A stretch of DNA of 28,443 bases from Promethearchaeota archaeon (GTDB lineage: Archaea; Asgardarchaeota; Lokiarchaeia; Sigynarchaeales; SOKP01), in assembly GCA_030605085.1 (NCBI GenBank), contig JAUWBH010000066.1, positions 1 to 28,443 on the forward strand. Direction: 5' to 3'. The notes beneath the pieces were generated by a model. The model saw nothing but the letters and a program-made list of their open reading frames with translations. It was not told the DNA's origin and ran no database searches. Below are positions 6,309-13,183 of this stretch, piece after piece. Every line of letters begins with the position of its first letter. Positions within the stretch are counted from its first letter, which is position 1. The position numbers and the translations under genes are program-made.

Positions 6309-7535
6309 TTAATTAAACGACGATATTACTCCTAATTCTGAGTCTAATGGATTTCCCAAACTGAAATATACTTTATTCTTAGCATCTACAAAGAACGACC
6401 CTGCTGTGCCTACCCCTAATGGGTCTGGAGAAGTATAACTTCGTGCTATCAGGGGGTCTGAATAAATTTCAGATAAGTCATTGAAGTCTAGTCCGTCTTG
6501 ACTATAGGTTTGACATAATTCTGAAACTCTATTATATCGCTCTACATAATTCGTAGGATAAATCATGAAAGCCTTGAAATAGGGATTCTCGTAAACATTT
6601 GCGTCAAATGTATAGCCTCCTCTTCCAATTATCTCGATTGAATAAGAGTTAGGAATGGTCTCAATTGCTATGATGTGTCGGGTATCTCTTATGATATAAT
6701 TCCAACCTAATGTAAAATCGTTATTAAGGATAATATTCTTAGCTTCTTCGACATTTTTAGCATTTTCTAACGCACTTCTATAGATTACTGAGATAGGTTT
6801 GCCTACACATCCGAGATTAAGCACTTCAAGTAAATTAACTGAGATTGCTACTCCGTATTTATTAACTCCTCCCATTGCCAACATACTTCCCGTTCTGAAA
6901 GAGAAAACTTTTTTGCCTTGAATTTTAGTGTAAACCCAAGATGCAGTAGGCTGCATAAGAAGTGAAATATCGAATGTTTGCCCTAAAATAGCTTTTTTCC
7001 CCGTGTTTGAACCAATAGCGGTGCACCCCGCAACGATTAGGGGTGGTTGAGGGTATCCAGAAAGCATGGGAATTATTTTCCCATAGTATACATCCCAAAA
7101 GCAGTTCTGGGCTAAAACATCCAAGAAATCTATGGTAATCTCGTAAACCTTACCCATAAAAGGAATTTGAACGACATCAATTCCATCAGCTATTCCTTGC
7201 ATTTCCAAAATATATTCTTCAGGAAAGTAATCGAGGTAATCTAAAGCATAATAAATTGCGACCTCGTAAGGCAGACCTATTTGTTCTGCTTGGAGCATAA
7301 TCATAAATTTCATCCAAGCTGTTTGGAAAGCTAAATTTTGCCCCTCCAAGTATCCGAGAGTATAGTAGTTATCCGCTTGAACATATAGGTAAGGTTCACC
7401 ATTTGAGCGTATCCATTCCGCATAATTAGTCTCATAAGTATCGCTCTCACAAGCTACAGCGGAATTTAAAAAACAAATACTTACAGAAAAAGCCATAATA
7501 AAAATTAATAACGCTGATTTCTTTTTTAATTGCAT
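6309..7535 (-). CDS. Secreted C45-family N-terminal-nucleophile amidohydrolase/acyltransferase
   Basis: This 408-residue protein has a clear signal sequence (basic MQLKKK, hydrophobic residues about 8-28, AVACES) and so is exported, possibly anchored near the cysteine at 29. The motif VAGCTAIGSNTGKKAILGQ (about residues 168-186) is the hallmark of the acyl-CoA:6-aminopenicillanate acyltransferase/C45 group. There Cys171 would become the catalytic N-terminus after self-cleavage at Gly170. GQTFDIS matches the conserved GQ(N/T)xD that follows. Relatives hydrolyse or exchange N-acyl groups (beta-lactams, N-acyl amino acids, acyl-homoserine lactones); the substrate here is unknown. AGGAG (7544-7548, minus) lies nine bases before ATG 7535. 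It is a single-gene unit that looks like metabolic or communication cargo. Confidence 0.85.
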   Translation of the reverse strand: MQLKKKSALLIFIMAFSVSICFLNSAVACESDTYETNYAEWIRSNGEPYLYVQADNYYTLGYLEGQNLAFQTAWMKFMIMLQAEQIGLPYEVAIYYALDYLDYFPEEYILEMQGIADGIDVVQIPFMGKVYEITIDFLDVLAQNCFWDVYYGKIIPMLSGYPQPPLIVAGCTAIGSNTGKKAILGQTFDISLLMQPTASWVYTKIQGKKVFSFRTGSMLAMGGVNKYGVAISVNLLEVLNLGCVGKPISVIYRSALENAKNVEEAKNIILNNDFTLGWNYIIRDTRHIIAIETIPNSYSIEIIGRGGYTFDANVYENPYFKAFMIYPTNYVERYNRVSELCQTYSQDGLDFNDLSEIYSDPLIARSYTSPDPLGVGTAGSFFVDAKNKVYFSLGNPLDSELGVISSFN

Positions 7536-7682
7536 TATGGTTTCTCCTAATTAAATGGTACTAAATTTTGATTAAAGTTTGTATACTAAGTTAAGAAAAC
7601 TGCGATTTAAACCCCTTGTTTTCGTGTTTTCTGTCGCTTTTTCGACTAAATTATTATAATGATGACTTGAATTTTACACGCA

Positions 7683-7693
7683 TTTTAAATAAT
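7683..7693 (+). promoter_or_regulatory. TATA-like box for the 7713 gene
   Basis: TTTTAAATAAT lies 20-30 bases before ATG 7713, consistent with leaderless initiation. The gap from 7536 to 7712 otherwise holds only the divergent upstream region of the C45 gene. Confidence 0.4.
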
Positions 7694-7712
7694 TTCTTTT
7701 GGAATATTAATC

Positions 7713-7931
7713 ATGCATGATCTTGAAGTAACTGGATATGAACTTATTAGTAAAGATGGGGAGATACATTTTAATGTTTGTTATGGGTGCTATGAAGAGA
7801 AAATCACAGAATTAAGAAAGACTCATAACATTGAATATGAGTATCCTATATTTTATTCTGATGGGGATAAGTCTGTTTCTAATTGTGAATTTTGTAAAGA
7901 CCCGATTGAGCAAACCTCAAAAAAAGAGTAA
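7713..7931 (+). CDS. Small four-cysteine zinc-binding protein
   Basis: The 72 residues carry two CxxC knuckles (C23/C26 in VCYGCYEE and C58/C61 in CEFCKDP) 32 residues apart, spaced to form one zinc site. The rest is acidic and beta/alpha-like with no known family. It is one of many such miniature zinc proteins in the window. Start ATG 7713 fits the upstream TATA-like box. It is convergent with the minus-strand 8248/8079 pair and has no partner on its own strand. Confidence 0.6.
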   Translation: MHDLEVTGYELISKDGEIHFNVCYGCYEEKITELRKTHNIEYEYPIFYSDGDKSVSNCEFCKDPIEQTSKKE

Positions 7932-7938
7932 AACCTTA

Positions 7939-8079
7939 TTAGTAGTTATAACTTCTATAATCCCTTAATCTCGAACAAAATTCGGGGAGTCTAAGAGCTG
8001 GATGGCTCAGAGGCATGGGATCGCCTTCTGTATCGTCTCCATCTTCCTTTACATTATCTTTTTCTTTTTTATCTTTCAT
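7939..8079 (-). CDS. 46-residue acidic micro-protein
   Basis: ATG 8079 lies four bases after the stop of the gene at 8084-8248, indicating translational coupling. The product begins with a Lys/Asp/Glu-rich stretch (MKDKKEKDNVKEDGDD) and ends in LPEFCSRLRDYRSYNY. No family is recognised. A longer version starting at 8124 would overlap the preceding gene by about 40 bases and is less likely. Confidence 0.45.
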   Translation of the reverse strand: MKDKKEKDNVKEDGDDTEGDPMPLSHPALRLPEFCSRLRDYRSYNY

Positions 8080-8083
8080 GTTA

Positions 8084-8248
8084 TCAACCTCTATTATTAT
8101 TTTTTTCTCGTCTTTTTGCCTCAATCCTAATCCAACCCTTTGTGTTAATCCATTTCTGGATTATTTCTCTACAAATATCCTCTTTCGATTTTGGGACTCT
8201 AAATCCAAGAACTACGCTCTCTTCATTAAATTTTTTTTTACGAGGCAT
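8084..8248 (-). CDS. 54-residue RHH-like small protein
   Basis: The sequence begins MPRKKKFNEESVVLGFRVP and continues with an amphipathic helical region (KEDICREIIQKWIN). A beta strand with alternating hydrophobic residues followed by two helices is typical of ribbon-helix-helix (CopG/Arc-like) DNA-binding proteins. It ends in a basic tail (AKRREKNNNRG). TTTAATATTTAAG about 20 bases upstream could be its TATA box. It is coupled to the 46-residue gene after it, a pattern seen in small regulatory or antitoxin-like pairs, but no toxin is apparent. Confidence 0.5.
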   Translation of the reverse strand: MPRKKKFNEESVVLGFRVPKSKEDICREIIQKWINTKGWIRIEAKRREKNNNRG

Positions 8249-8409
8249 GTCATATTTTTGTCTTAAATATTAAAAAGACCCCGAAGAATTGATTTTTATT
8301 CCGTTTACACTTCTAAACCCCAAAAGTAGATTTCGTTTTCGCTAACGTAAAAATACCCCCATAAATTGTAATTATTTCGTTAACATAATTAAATAGAAAA
8401 GGTAGTTAG

Positions 8410-8579
8410 TTATTCGTGGTAATAATACAATTTCCAAGCATACGGATTAAATTCGTTAAAGTAGTTGTCAATTACCGCATTTTCGCTAACTACCATAGCC
8501 AACCAAATCCATCGACTTTGGATTGTTGTAAAGATGCTTTAACATACGGAAACTTTGCCAAATCTTCTTCAATCTTTTT
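8410..8579 (-). pseudogene. Possible frameshifted gene remnant
   Basis: Two consecutive minus-strand frames read like protein although neither is long. From 8579 to the stop at 8490 the frame gives IEEDLAKFPYVKASLQ and then VDGFGWLW. From ATG 8496 to the stop at 8410 the next frame gives NYFNEFNPYAWKLYYY. They overlap by a few bases and would join through a one-base shift near 8493. No ATG, GTG or TTG opens the first part. The pattern suggests a decayed gene downstream of the recombinase-like gene. The second piece could alternatively be a 28-residue micro-protein. In the rest of 8249-8595 I see no gene, only AT-rich spacer with the short inverted pair GGTAGTTAG (8401) and CTAACTACC (8486). 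Confidence 0.3.
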
Positions 8580-8595
8580 TTAATAGCACTCCAGA

Positions 8596-9711
8596 TTAAC
8601 GCCTCCAGAGTGACAAATTTTTGGATATATGTAGGTCGTTAACTTTATAACCTTTCTCCCTTAATATTTTGGTAATTTCAGGAATTGAGTATCCAACTTC
8701 ATAATACCAATATAAAATCTTTTTTCTTATTTTTTCTAAACAGTTAGGGTTTCTTGAGAATACTTTACTATATCGAGATAAGTATTTCAAAAGCTCTGGA
8801 TGTACCCTTTTAATTCTAACCTTCAAATTATTAGGTCCATCATTAGAAAAACCAAAAATCTTTTTAATTTGGGCATAGGAAAATGGTGTGGTTAGATACA
8901 ATGCTAAACCAATTTTAGTTTTATAACGAGGATTCCAATTTTTTTGAAAACAAACTTTTTCAATATTTTTAAGAATCTTTTTAGCCTTAAGTAGATTTAT
9001 TCTTTCAGTTTGAGATGCTCTTTTCTGATTATATTCATTAACGATCTTTTTTAACAATAACACATCTGGATTACATATGATTAATTTACAAACATTATTA
9101 GGGCACAAATTTTTGTTTTTCTTTACTTTTAGCATCGCGCTATCTCTAAAATTATTTTCGATTAATGCTAAGCCTGTATTGTTTAAACTAAGCCCTAAAT
9201 AGGTAACTTTACCTTTATTTCTTTTTGCAGAAGTTTCAATCCCCTTTTTTTTTAAGAATCGCGTCATACCCGTTGTTGAAGTAATAGGGAAAGAAAATTC
9301 CTTTCCACAGCGATAGCGATTATAAACATTCAATAACTTCTCTGCCCAGATCGACCCTTTTCCGATAGAACAGCAGTTCTTCAAGAACCGATCAAAATCA
9401 ACTATATTAAACACACTTAAACCTTCTAATCTTGAGGGGATTTCTCTTCCAAGATATTGACAGAGATATATTAAGTTATTCTTATACCAAACTTGAGTGT
9501 TAGAGGCTAGTTTAGTAAAATAAGAAGATAAGATGAATCGAGAAACATCATCTTTGGTAAAGTTAACATCCCCTTCAATGAAAGCAACAAACTTTTTGTA
9601 AAGATAAATTATACCTTTATAAGTCTCTAAATGGCCTTTTACTAAATCGCCACCTTCAAGATCTGAAAGAAAGTGGTATAACTTTTCATCTAACGAATTT
9701 TTCTTTAACAT
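8596..9711 (-). CDS. Recombinase-like N-terminus fused to a C-terminal HTH (function uncertain)
   Basis: Residues about 20-105 form a helical bundle (including LETYKGIIYLYKKFVAFIEG and QVWYKNNLIYLCQYLG) that resembles the core-binding (SAM-like) domain of tyrosine recombinases. The Arg...HxxR...Tyr catalytic set expected after it is not visible. The middle region contains NRYRCGKEFSFP and a basic stretch. Residues about 330-365 look like a helix-turn-helix (IRKKILYWYYEVGYSIPEI, then LREKGYKV). A DNA-binding protein built from a recombinase scaffold, or a very divergent integrase, are both possible. It lies 19 bases downstream of the zinc protein at 9731 on the same strand, so the two form one unit. 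Start ATG 9711. Confidence 0.5.
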   Translation of the reverse strand: MLKKNSLDEKLYHFLSDLEGGDLVKGHLETYKGIIYLYKKFVAFIEGDVNFTKDDVSRFILSSYFTKLASNTQVWYKNNLIYLCQYLGREIPSRLEGLSVFNIVDFDRFLKNCCSIGKGSIWAEKLLNVYNRYRCGKEFSFPITSTTGMTRFLKKKGIETSAKRNKGKVTYLGLSLNNTGLALIENNFRDSAMLKVKKNKNLCPNNVCKLIICNPDVLLLKKIVNEYNQKRASQTERINLLKAKKILKNIEKVCFQKNWNPRYKTKIGLALYLTTPFSYAQIKKIFGFSNDGPNNLKVRIKRVHPELLKYLSRYSKVFSRNPNCLEKIRKKILYWYYEVGYSIPEITKILREKGYKVNDLHISKNLSLWRR

Positions 9712-9730
9712 AGTCTAATCACTTAAATTT

Positions 9731-10006
9731 TTAATATATAGTAGAAATATAGTTAAAGGATTGTAGAAGGTCATCCCACTTTTCATTAACCCCGTCTTTA
9801 AATACGCACTCTGAATGAAGTGTAATAAAACGGGCTCTATCTTTGTCAAGGTATAAATGGAATCGCTGAAGGAAACCACGAGGCTCAAACTCACCACATA
9901 TAGCACACATAAGAGAATTAGCGTAATTGTCTTTATCTAAGACAACCTTTAAGGCTTTTTCTTTCAATAAGGTTTTGAAAATTTGGAAATTATTTTCATT
10001 TATCAT
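9731..10006 (-). CDS. Small C2HC zinc-binding protein
   Basis: The 91-residue protein has CAIC (C34, C37) and a later HSEC (H64, C67), with a beta-rich span containing GFLQRFHLYLDKDRARF between them: a plausible single zinc site. The first 30 residues are a basic helix. It precedes the recombinase-like gene in a two-gene minus-strand operon and may be its partner or regulator. ATG 10006 is the natural start. The gap 10007-10245 upstream carries the divergent promoters and no other gene I can support. Confidence 0.55.
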   Translation of the reverse strand: MINENNFQIFKTLLKEKALKVVLDKDNYANSLMCAICGEFEPRGFLQRFHLYLDKDRARFITLHSECVFKDGVNEKWDDLLQSFNYISTIY

Positions 10007-10188
10007 CTATACTACCTAAATTTCGACCATAAGTTTATTAACATCTTGATATTTTCAAAATTTATCCTCTCTTTCTTTTTGTTAACGAAACAACATTTCT
10101 TCTTTTGTTTTAAAACCTGACTAAAGCATCTCTATATGCCATTCATCATAAATTCGGCATACATTTATATTACGGTTTTTCTTACTAT

Positions 10189-10201
10189 CATAGTAACTAT
10201 G
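10189..10201. promoter_or_regulatory. Palindromic operator candidate
   Basis: CATAGTaACTATG is a perfect 6-bp inverted repeat around one central base, just upstream of a TATA-like box (10205-10213) of the RHH-led operon. Short palindromes beside the promoter are typical autoregulatory sites of ribbon-helix-helix repressors, and the first gene of this operon encodes one. Confidence 0.4.
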
Positions 10202-10204
10202 TAT

Positions 10205-10213
10205 CTATATATC
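10205..10213 (+). promoter_or_regulatory. TATA-like box of the 10.2-13.5 kb operon
   Basis: CTATATATC lies about 30 bases before the GAGGG ribosome binding site (10233-10237), next to the palindrome at 10189-10201. Confidence 0.45.
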
Positions 10214-10245
10214 TAAAAATTTGAAAACAAACGAGGGAAAATCAT

Positions 10246-10377
10246 ACGAAAAGTATAACTGTTTATTTTGACGATAAAGAATTTGAAGAACTAAAAGAAG
10301 CTAAAAAGGATACATCTTGGCACGACTTTATTTTAACTTTATTACCCAAAGAAAAAAGAGAGGGTGAAAGGGAATGA
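10246..10377 (+). CDS. Ribbon-helix-helix regulator, apparent ACG start
   Basis: The frame encodes KSITVYFDDKEFEELKEAKK followed by DTSWHDFILTLLP: a textbook ribbon-helix-helix fold (one strand, two helices) as in CopG-type repressors. No ATG, GTG or TTG lies in frame; the nearest upstream stop is a TGA at 10222-10224. ACG at 10246 sits exactly where the initiator Met should be (giving MKSITVYF), eight bases after GAGGG. The stop overlaps the next gene's ATG (ATGA at 10374), supporting real translation. Either ACG initiates or the start was mutated. With 43 residues it is a normal size for the family. It probably represses its own operon through the palindrome at 10189-10201. Confidence 0.7.
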   Translation, partial: TKSITVYFDDKEFEELKEAKKDTSWHDFILTLLPKEKREGERE

Positions 10378-10640
10378 TTAAAGAGATAACCGAAAAAGAG
10401 TTTGAAAAATTGGAAGTAATAAAAAGAGCTACTCATTTAGGAATTGAGTATATCACGGTATCCAATGGAGTAGTTCAAATTCATGATCACAGAATAATTT
10501 TCCAAGAGACCAATATCTCAGATATACCTAAAGCAAATCTGCACTCCAATAACCATAAAATTCCCTATATTAACTGGAACTCGGATAAAATGATTAAAGC
10601 TGATTGGAAAAAAACCCACGGGGGTAAATATAAAAAATGA
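10374..10640 (+). CDS. Unknown 88-residue protein
   Basis: Second gene of the operon, overlapping the RHH gene by four bases and the next gene by four (ATGA). No family is recognised. The N-terminus is a charged helix (MIKEITEKEFEKLEVIKRA), followed by beta-like segments (YITVSNGVVQIHD, RIIFQE) and a basic C-terminus (DWKKTHGGKYKK). Its position directly after an RHH gene with overlapping codons recalls toxin-antitoxin order, but no toxin motif is visible. Confidence 0.6.
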   Translation: MIKEITEKEFEKLEVIKRATHLGIEYITVSNGVVQIHDHRIIFQETNISDIPKANLHSNNHKIPYINWNSDKMIKADWKKTHGGKYKK

Positions 10641-10963
10641 GCTTAAAATCATCACAAGAAACATATCAAAATAAGGAATGGCTTAAGGAGGAATATATTA
10701 CCAAAGAAAGATATACTAAGGACATCGCAAAAGTATGTAATGTGAGCATAGGGGCTATATCTCGATGGGCTACGAAATTTGACCTTACGAAAATGCCTAC
10801 TAATCATAAATTCGATTATCAAAATAAGGATTGGCTTTATAACGAGTATGTTGTCTTACGAAAAACGAAAAAGGAAATTGCTAAACAACAAGGAGTAAGA
10901 GAGAGCACTATTGAGCGATGGCGAAGTAATCATAAAATAAACAAATTAAAAACGAGAGGATGA
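10637..10963 (+). CDS. Tandem helix-turn-helix protein
   Basis: The 108 residues are two copies of the same HTH unit. The first has YQNKEWLKEEYI, DIAKVCNVSIGAISRWATKF (about residues 11-48). The second has YQNKDWLYNEYV, EIAKQQGVRESTIERWRSNH (about 61-101). The modules resemble the HTH repeats found in phage regulators and homing-endonuclease tails. The duplication is also visible in DNA (TATCAAAATAAGGA twice). It likely binds DNA at a site with two half-sites. Four-base overlaps on both sides show tight coupling within the operon. Confidence 0.7.
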   Translation: MSLKSSQETYQNKEWLKEEYITKERYTKDIAKVCNVSIGAISRWATKFDLTKMPTNHKFDYQNKDWLYNEYVVLRKTKKEIAKQQGVRESTIERWRSNHKINKLKTRG

Positions 10964-11499
10964 TAAAAATGGAGCGAAATATAAATCAAGAAATTACGAG
11001 AACTATAGAATCTTTATCAATTAATGAGTTAAAGAGCTATAAGAAATCTTTTCTCCATTGGTCGAAGTCTTATCTTTTAATTAGAATAAACACACTCGAA
11101 GGAATATTGGATAAATGTTTATTTTGTGGTAAATGTGCTTATGAACGACTTGAAGTGATAGAAGAGTTTATATTTACTCTGGATTATAGATTTAACCATT
11201 ATTATGGCATATTACACAAAATTAACCGTCAGTTAGCTCTCTTAGAAAAAATAGAATCAGAGATAGTAGTAGAATATATCAGTAGAATGCTTAAATCTAA
11301 TGAAATGAGCAAAAAAATCAAAGATGTATTAATAAAAATGCCAATAAAAATTTATTTTGCAGGAATGGAATTATTTTTCAGAGTCGAAGCTGATACAATT
11401 GACGAAGCTCAAGCATTTTTAGACTATTATAAAGGTAAAGGAATCGTGGCCTGTAGCACACATAGAAATAGCAAACATCAAATTTATACCGATAAATAA
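10960..11499 (+). CDS. Unknown helical protein with a CxxCxxC cluster
   Basis: Two starts are possible. ATG 10960 overlaps the previous stop; ATG 10969 has GAGAGG at a better distance and is my preference. The protein (179 or 176 residues) is mainly helical, with a cysteine cluster (CLFCGKC, residues 53-59) that could bind a metal. Its C-terminal part looks alpha/beta (PIKIYFAGMELFFRVEADT, DEAQAFLDYYKGKGI). No enzyme family is recognised. Confidence 0.6.
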   Translation: MIKMERNINQEITRTIESLSINELKSYKKSFLHWSKSYLLIRINTLEGILDKCLFCGKCAYERLEVIEEFIFTLDYRFNHYYGILHKINRQLALLEKIESEIVVEYISRMLKSNEMSKKIKDVLIKMPIKIYFAGMELFFRVEADTIDEAQAFLDYYKGKGIVACSTHRNSKHQIYTDK

Positions 11500-11510
11500 G
11501 GGAGAGTAAA

Positions 11511-11627
11511 TTGAACGAGAGTGAATATCTTGATGGACTTATTAGCGATTTAGAGAACACAGTCGATATACCGGGAAAAAAAGTTTTCAGAAAAACGATA
11601 AATCCTGTAAATTATGTTTTCAAATGA
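11511..11627 (+). CDS. 38-residue micro-protein
   Basis: TTG 11511 follows GGGAGAG (11500-11506) and opens a short frame reading NESEYLDGLISDLENTVD then PGKKVFRKTINPVNYVFK. The clean ribosome binding site and in-operon position support translation. No function is recognised. Confidence 0.45.
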   Translation: MNESEYLDGLISDLENTVDIPGKKVFRKTINPVNYVFK

Positions 11628-11655
11628 ACAAAATACTAAAGAGGTAAAATAAAGA

Positions 11656-11730
11656 ATGCCCTTATTAGCAATCATAGCTTTAGGTTCTATAATTTTAATC
11701 AATATGTTTGTAGAATATCCGAATGATTAA
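11656..11730 (+). CDS. 24-residue single-helix membrane micro-protein
   Basis: GAGG (11641-11644) precedes ATG 11656. The product is one hydrophobic helix (PLLAIIALGSIILINMFVE) with a short polar tail, consistent with a membrane-inserting peptide. Similar peptides are found in viral and toxin contexts, but the role is not determinable here. Confidence 0.4.
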   Translation: MPLLAIIALGSIILINMFVEYPND

Positions 11731-11780
11731 AGCGGGATGTCTTTTTTATTCCCCAAAAATATTAAAAAAAAGGAGAAAAT

Positions 11781-12200
11781 GTGATAAATAAAATGGCTTT
11801 TGAATGTAAAAGTTGTGGAAAAATATTCATAACGCCCAATCGTGAATATATACACGATGGAGTGATACAAAGAGTAATAATGCGTTGCCCATCGTGTAAT
11901 AGTAAAGAAATTAAAAATAAATTAAAAGAAGAGGTAAAAGAAATGTGTGAAAAAAAAGCAAACCCACCGTTGGTTGAATTTTTAGTTGAAATTGAAGCAT
12001 TAGTAAGCCTTGAAGAAATTGGAAACGTTGTATGCTATTTTTGTAAGAAAGAAAGTAACGAGGAAGAAGGAAGACCAATAATCGGTTATGTTTATAATCC
12101 GAGAGGTTATGGAGATACCCATTATTTCTGTCAAAAATGCTTAACAGAAATTCTTGTTAATAAAATTAAAATTCAAACTAAAGAGGAAGAGAGTAAATAA
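11781..12200 (+). CDS. Two-zinc-ribbon protein, possible internal second start
   Basis: GTG 11781 is preceded by AGGAG at 11771-11775. The 139-residue product has an N-terminal zinc ribbon (C9, C12, C36, C39: CKSCGK and CPSCNS) and a C-terminal one (C85, C88, C117, C120: CYFCKK and CQKC). Between them GAGGTAAAAGAA sits before an in-frame ATG (11943), so the second half (MCEKKANPPLVEF onward) may also be made alone. The stop overlaps the next ATG by one base. Zinc ribbons of this type usually mediate nucleic-acid or protein contacts; the partner is unknown. Confidence 0.6.
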   Translation: MINKMAFECKSCGKIFITPNREYIHDGVIQRVIMRCPSCNSKEIKNKLKEEVKEMCEKKANPPLVEFLVEIEALVSLEEIGNVVCYFCKKESNEEEGRPIIGYVYNPRGYGDTHYFCQKCLTEILVNKIKIQTKEEESK

Positions 12201-12391
12201 TGTGCGAATTATGTAATAAATTACGGGCAAAATGCACTATCCTTTTTCCATTAGCGGAGATTGGCAATAGAGCGGAAATTGAGGATAAAATTGAGGACAT
12301 TAATGAAATCCTTAACTCTATGGGTTTCAGTCATATGGAAAAACACGGATTAAAGTTTTGTTTAAACAATATAAAAATCTTAGATCAATAA
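12200..12391 (+). CDS. Small Cys-rich protein
   Basis: ATG 12200 overlaps the preceding stop codon (TAATG). The 63-residue product starts MCELCNKLRAKC and continues as a helical acidic segment (EIEDKIEDINEILNSMGF). Three cysteines near the N-terminus plus one later (FCLNN) could form a metal site. Function unknown; coupled to the zinc-ribbon gene before it. Confidence 0.5.
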   Translation: MCELCNKLRAKCTILFPLAEIGNRAEIEDKIEDINEILNSMGFSHMEKHGLKFCLNNIKILDQ

Positions 12392-12402
12392 AACGAGGCT
12401 GA

Positions 12403-12693
12403 ATGAAAGAAATGATATTCGAAAATTTAATATATTTACTAAAAAATAAGGGTTTCACTGATACGATGTTCATACTTTCGAGGAGTGATGATAAGATAAA
12501 TATACACAGATTCTATAGGGAATTGTGTGAGTTCTCCTATTACAATTCATACTATAGGTTGAAAGATGAACTTATCAGACAAGGGCTTATTGAATTACAG
12601 AAAATTGACAAGGATAAATATATTAAACTAACTAAAAAAGGAAAAGAATTACTCAAAAAGTTGACTGAAATCAACATATTAATCAATAATTAA
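12403..12693 (+). CDS. Winged-helix DNA-binding protein
   Basis: The 96 residues form a compact wHTH. Helices span about residues 5-50, the recognition region is FYRELCEFSYYNSYYRLK, then GLIELQKID, a wing (DKDKYIKLT) and a last helix (GKELLKKLTEI). This order is typical of MarR/PadR-like or archaeal phage regulators. AGGCTGA precedes ATG 12403. It ends just before a T-rich run (12692-12706) that probably terminates this part of the operon. Confidence 0.6.
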   Translation: MKEMIFENLIYLLKNKGFTDTMFILSRSDDKINIHRFYRELCEFSYYNSYYRLKDELIRQGLIELQKIDKDKYIKLTKKGKELLKKLTEINILINN

Positions 12694-12706
12694 TTTTTTT
12701 TTAATA
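12694..12706 (+). terminator. T-rich terminator candidate
   Basis: A run of eight or more T residues directly after the stop of the wHTH gene, the usual form of archaeal intrinsic termination. A similar run follows the next gene (13126-13134). Confidence 0.35.
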
Positions 12707-12788
12707 TGTCCGAACTATTGACTTTTAACGGTCATTCGGGCGCTAATCTAAGAAAAAGCTCAATGAAAAAAGAGTGTGAAAAAAAGAA

Positions 12789-13112
12789 ATGGAAGAACAT
12801 AATTCTAAATGGCATCATGAAAATATTCATGCGATTGAGATTAATAAGTTGCCCCTTGTTAAAACTCAATTAGAAAAGGCTACTGATGAAGGTATAAGGG
12901 AAATATTATTGGCAGAAAGAGAAAGATTGTTAAATGCACTTGAGAAATCAAAAAAAGCAATAGAATCTAACAACTATCCAATGCCAAAGAGTAAAAATGA
13001 AGAGGTCAAACCTCAGCAACCAACTATGGAAGGATTTAAATATTGTAGTCGATGTGGTGCAAAAATAGGAAAAATGGTTCGAATTTGTAGTTTATGTGGA
13101 GCAAAACAATAA
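12789..13112 (+). CDS. Helical protein with a C-terminal zinc ribbon
   Basis: Residues 1-62 form an amphipathic helical region (HAIEINKLPLVKTQLEKA, EILLAERERLLNALEKSKKA) suited to coiled-coil pairing. After a polar linker there is a zinc ribbon at the C-terminus (C86, C89, C100, C103: YCSRCGAKIG and CSLCGAKQ), of the zinc-ribbon-tail type common in archaeal adaptors. Start ATG 12789; the leader 12694-12788 contains a sequence block related to the one before the next gene. Function unknown. Confidence 0.6.
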   Translation: MEEHNSKWHHENIHAIEINKLPLVKTQLEKATDEGIREILLAERERLLNALEKSKKAIESNNYPMPKSKNEEVKPQQPTMEGFKYCSRCGAKIGKMVRICSLCGAKQ

Positions 13113-13125
13113 TTAACTAATTTAA

Positions 13126-13134
13126 TTTTTTTTT
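13126..13134 (+). terminator. T-rich terminator candidate
   Basis: A T9 run between the 12789 gene and the 13184 gene, flanked by AATTTAA-like sequence. It resembles the run after the 12403 gene. Confidence 0.3.
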
Positions 13135-13183
13135 AATTAAACCTTGAAGTTTAACAGTTTTTCATACGAGATTCAGGCGCTTC

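Noticed and set aside
8015..8266. 83-codon plus-strand frame
   Set aside because: It lies opposite the coupled minus-strand genes at 8084-8248 and 7939-8079, is dominated by Ser/Phe/Leu as expected for an antisense shadow, and has no initiation signal.
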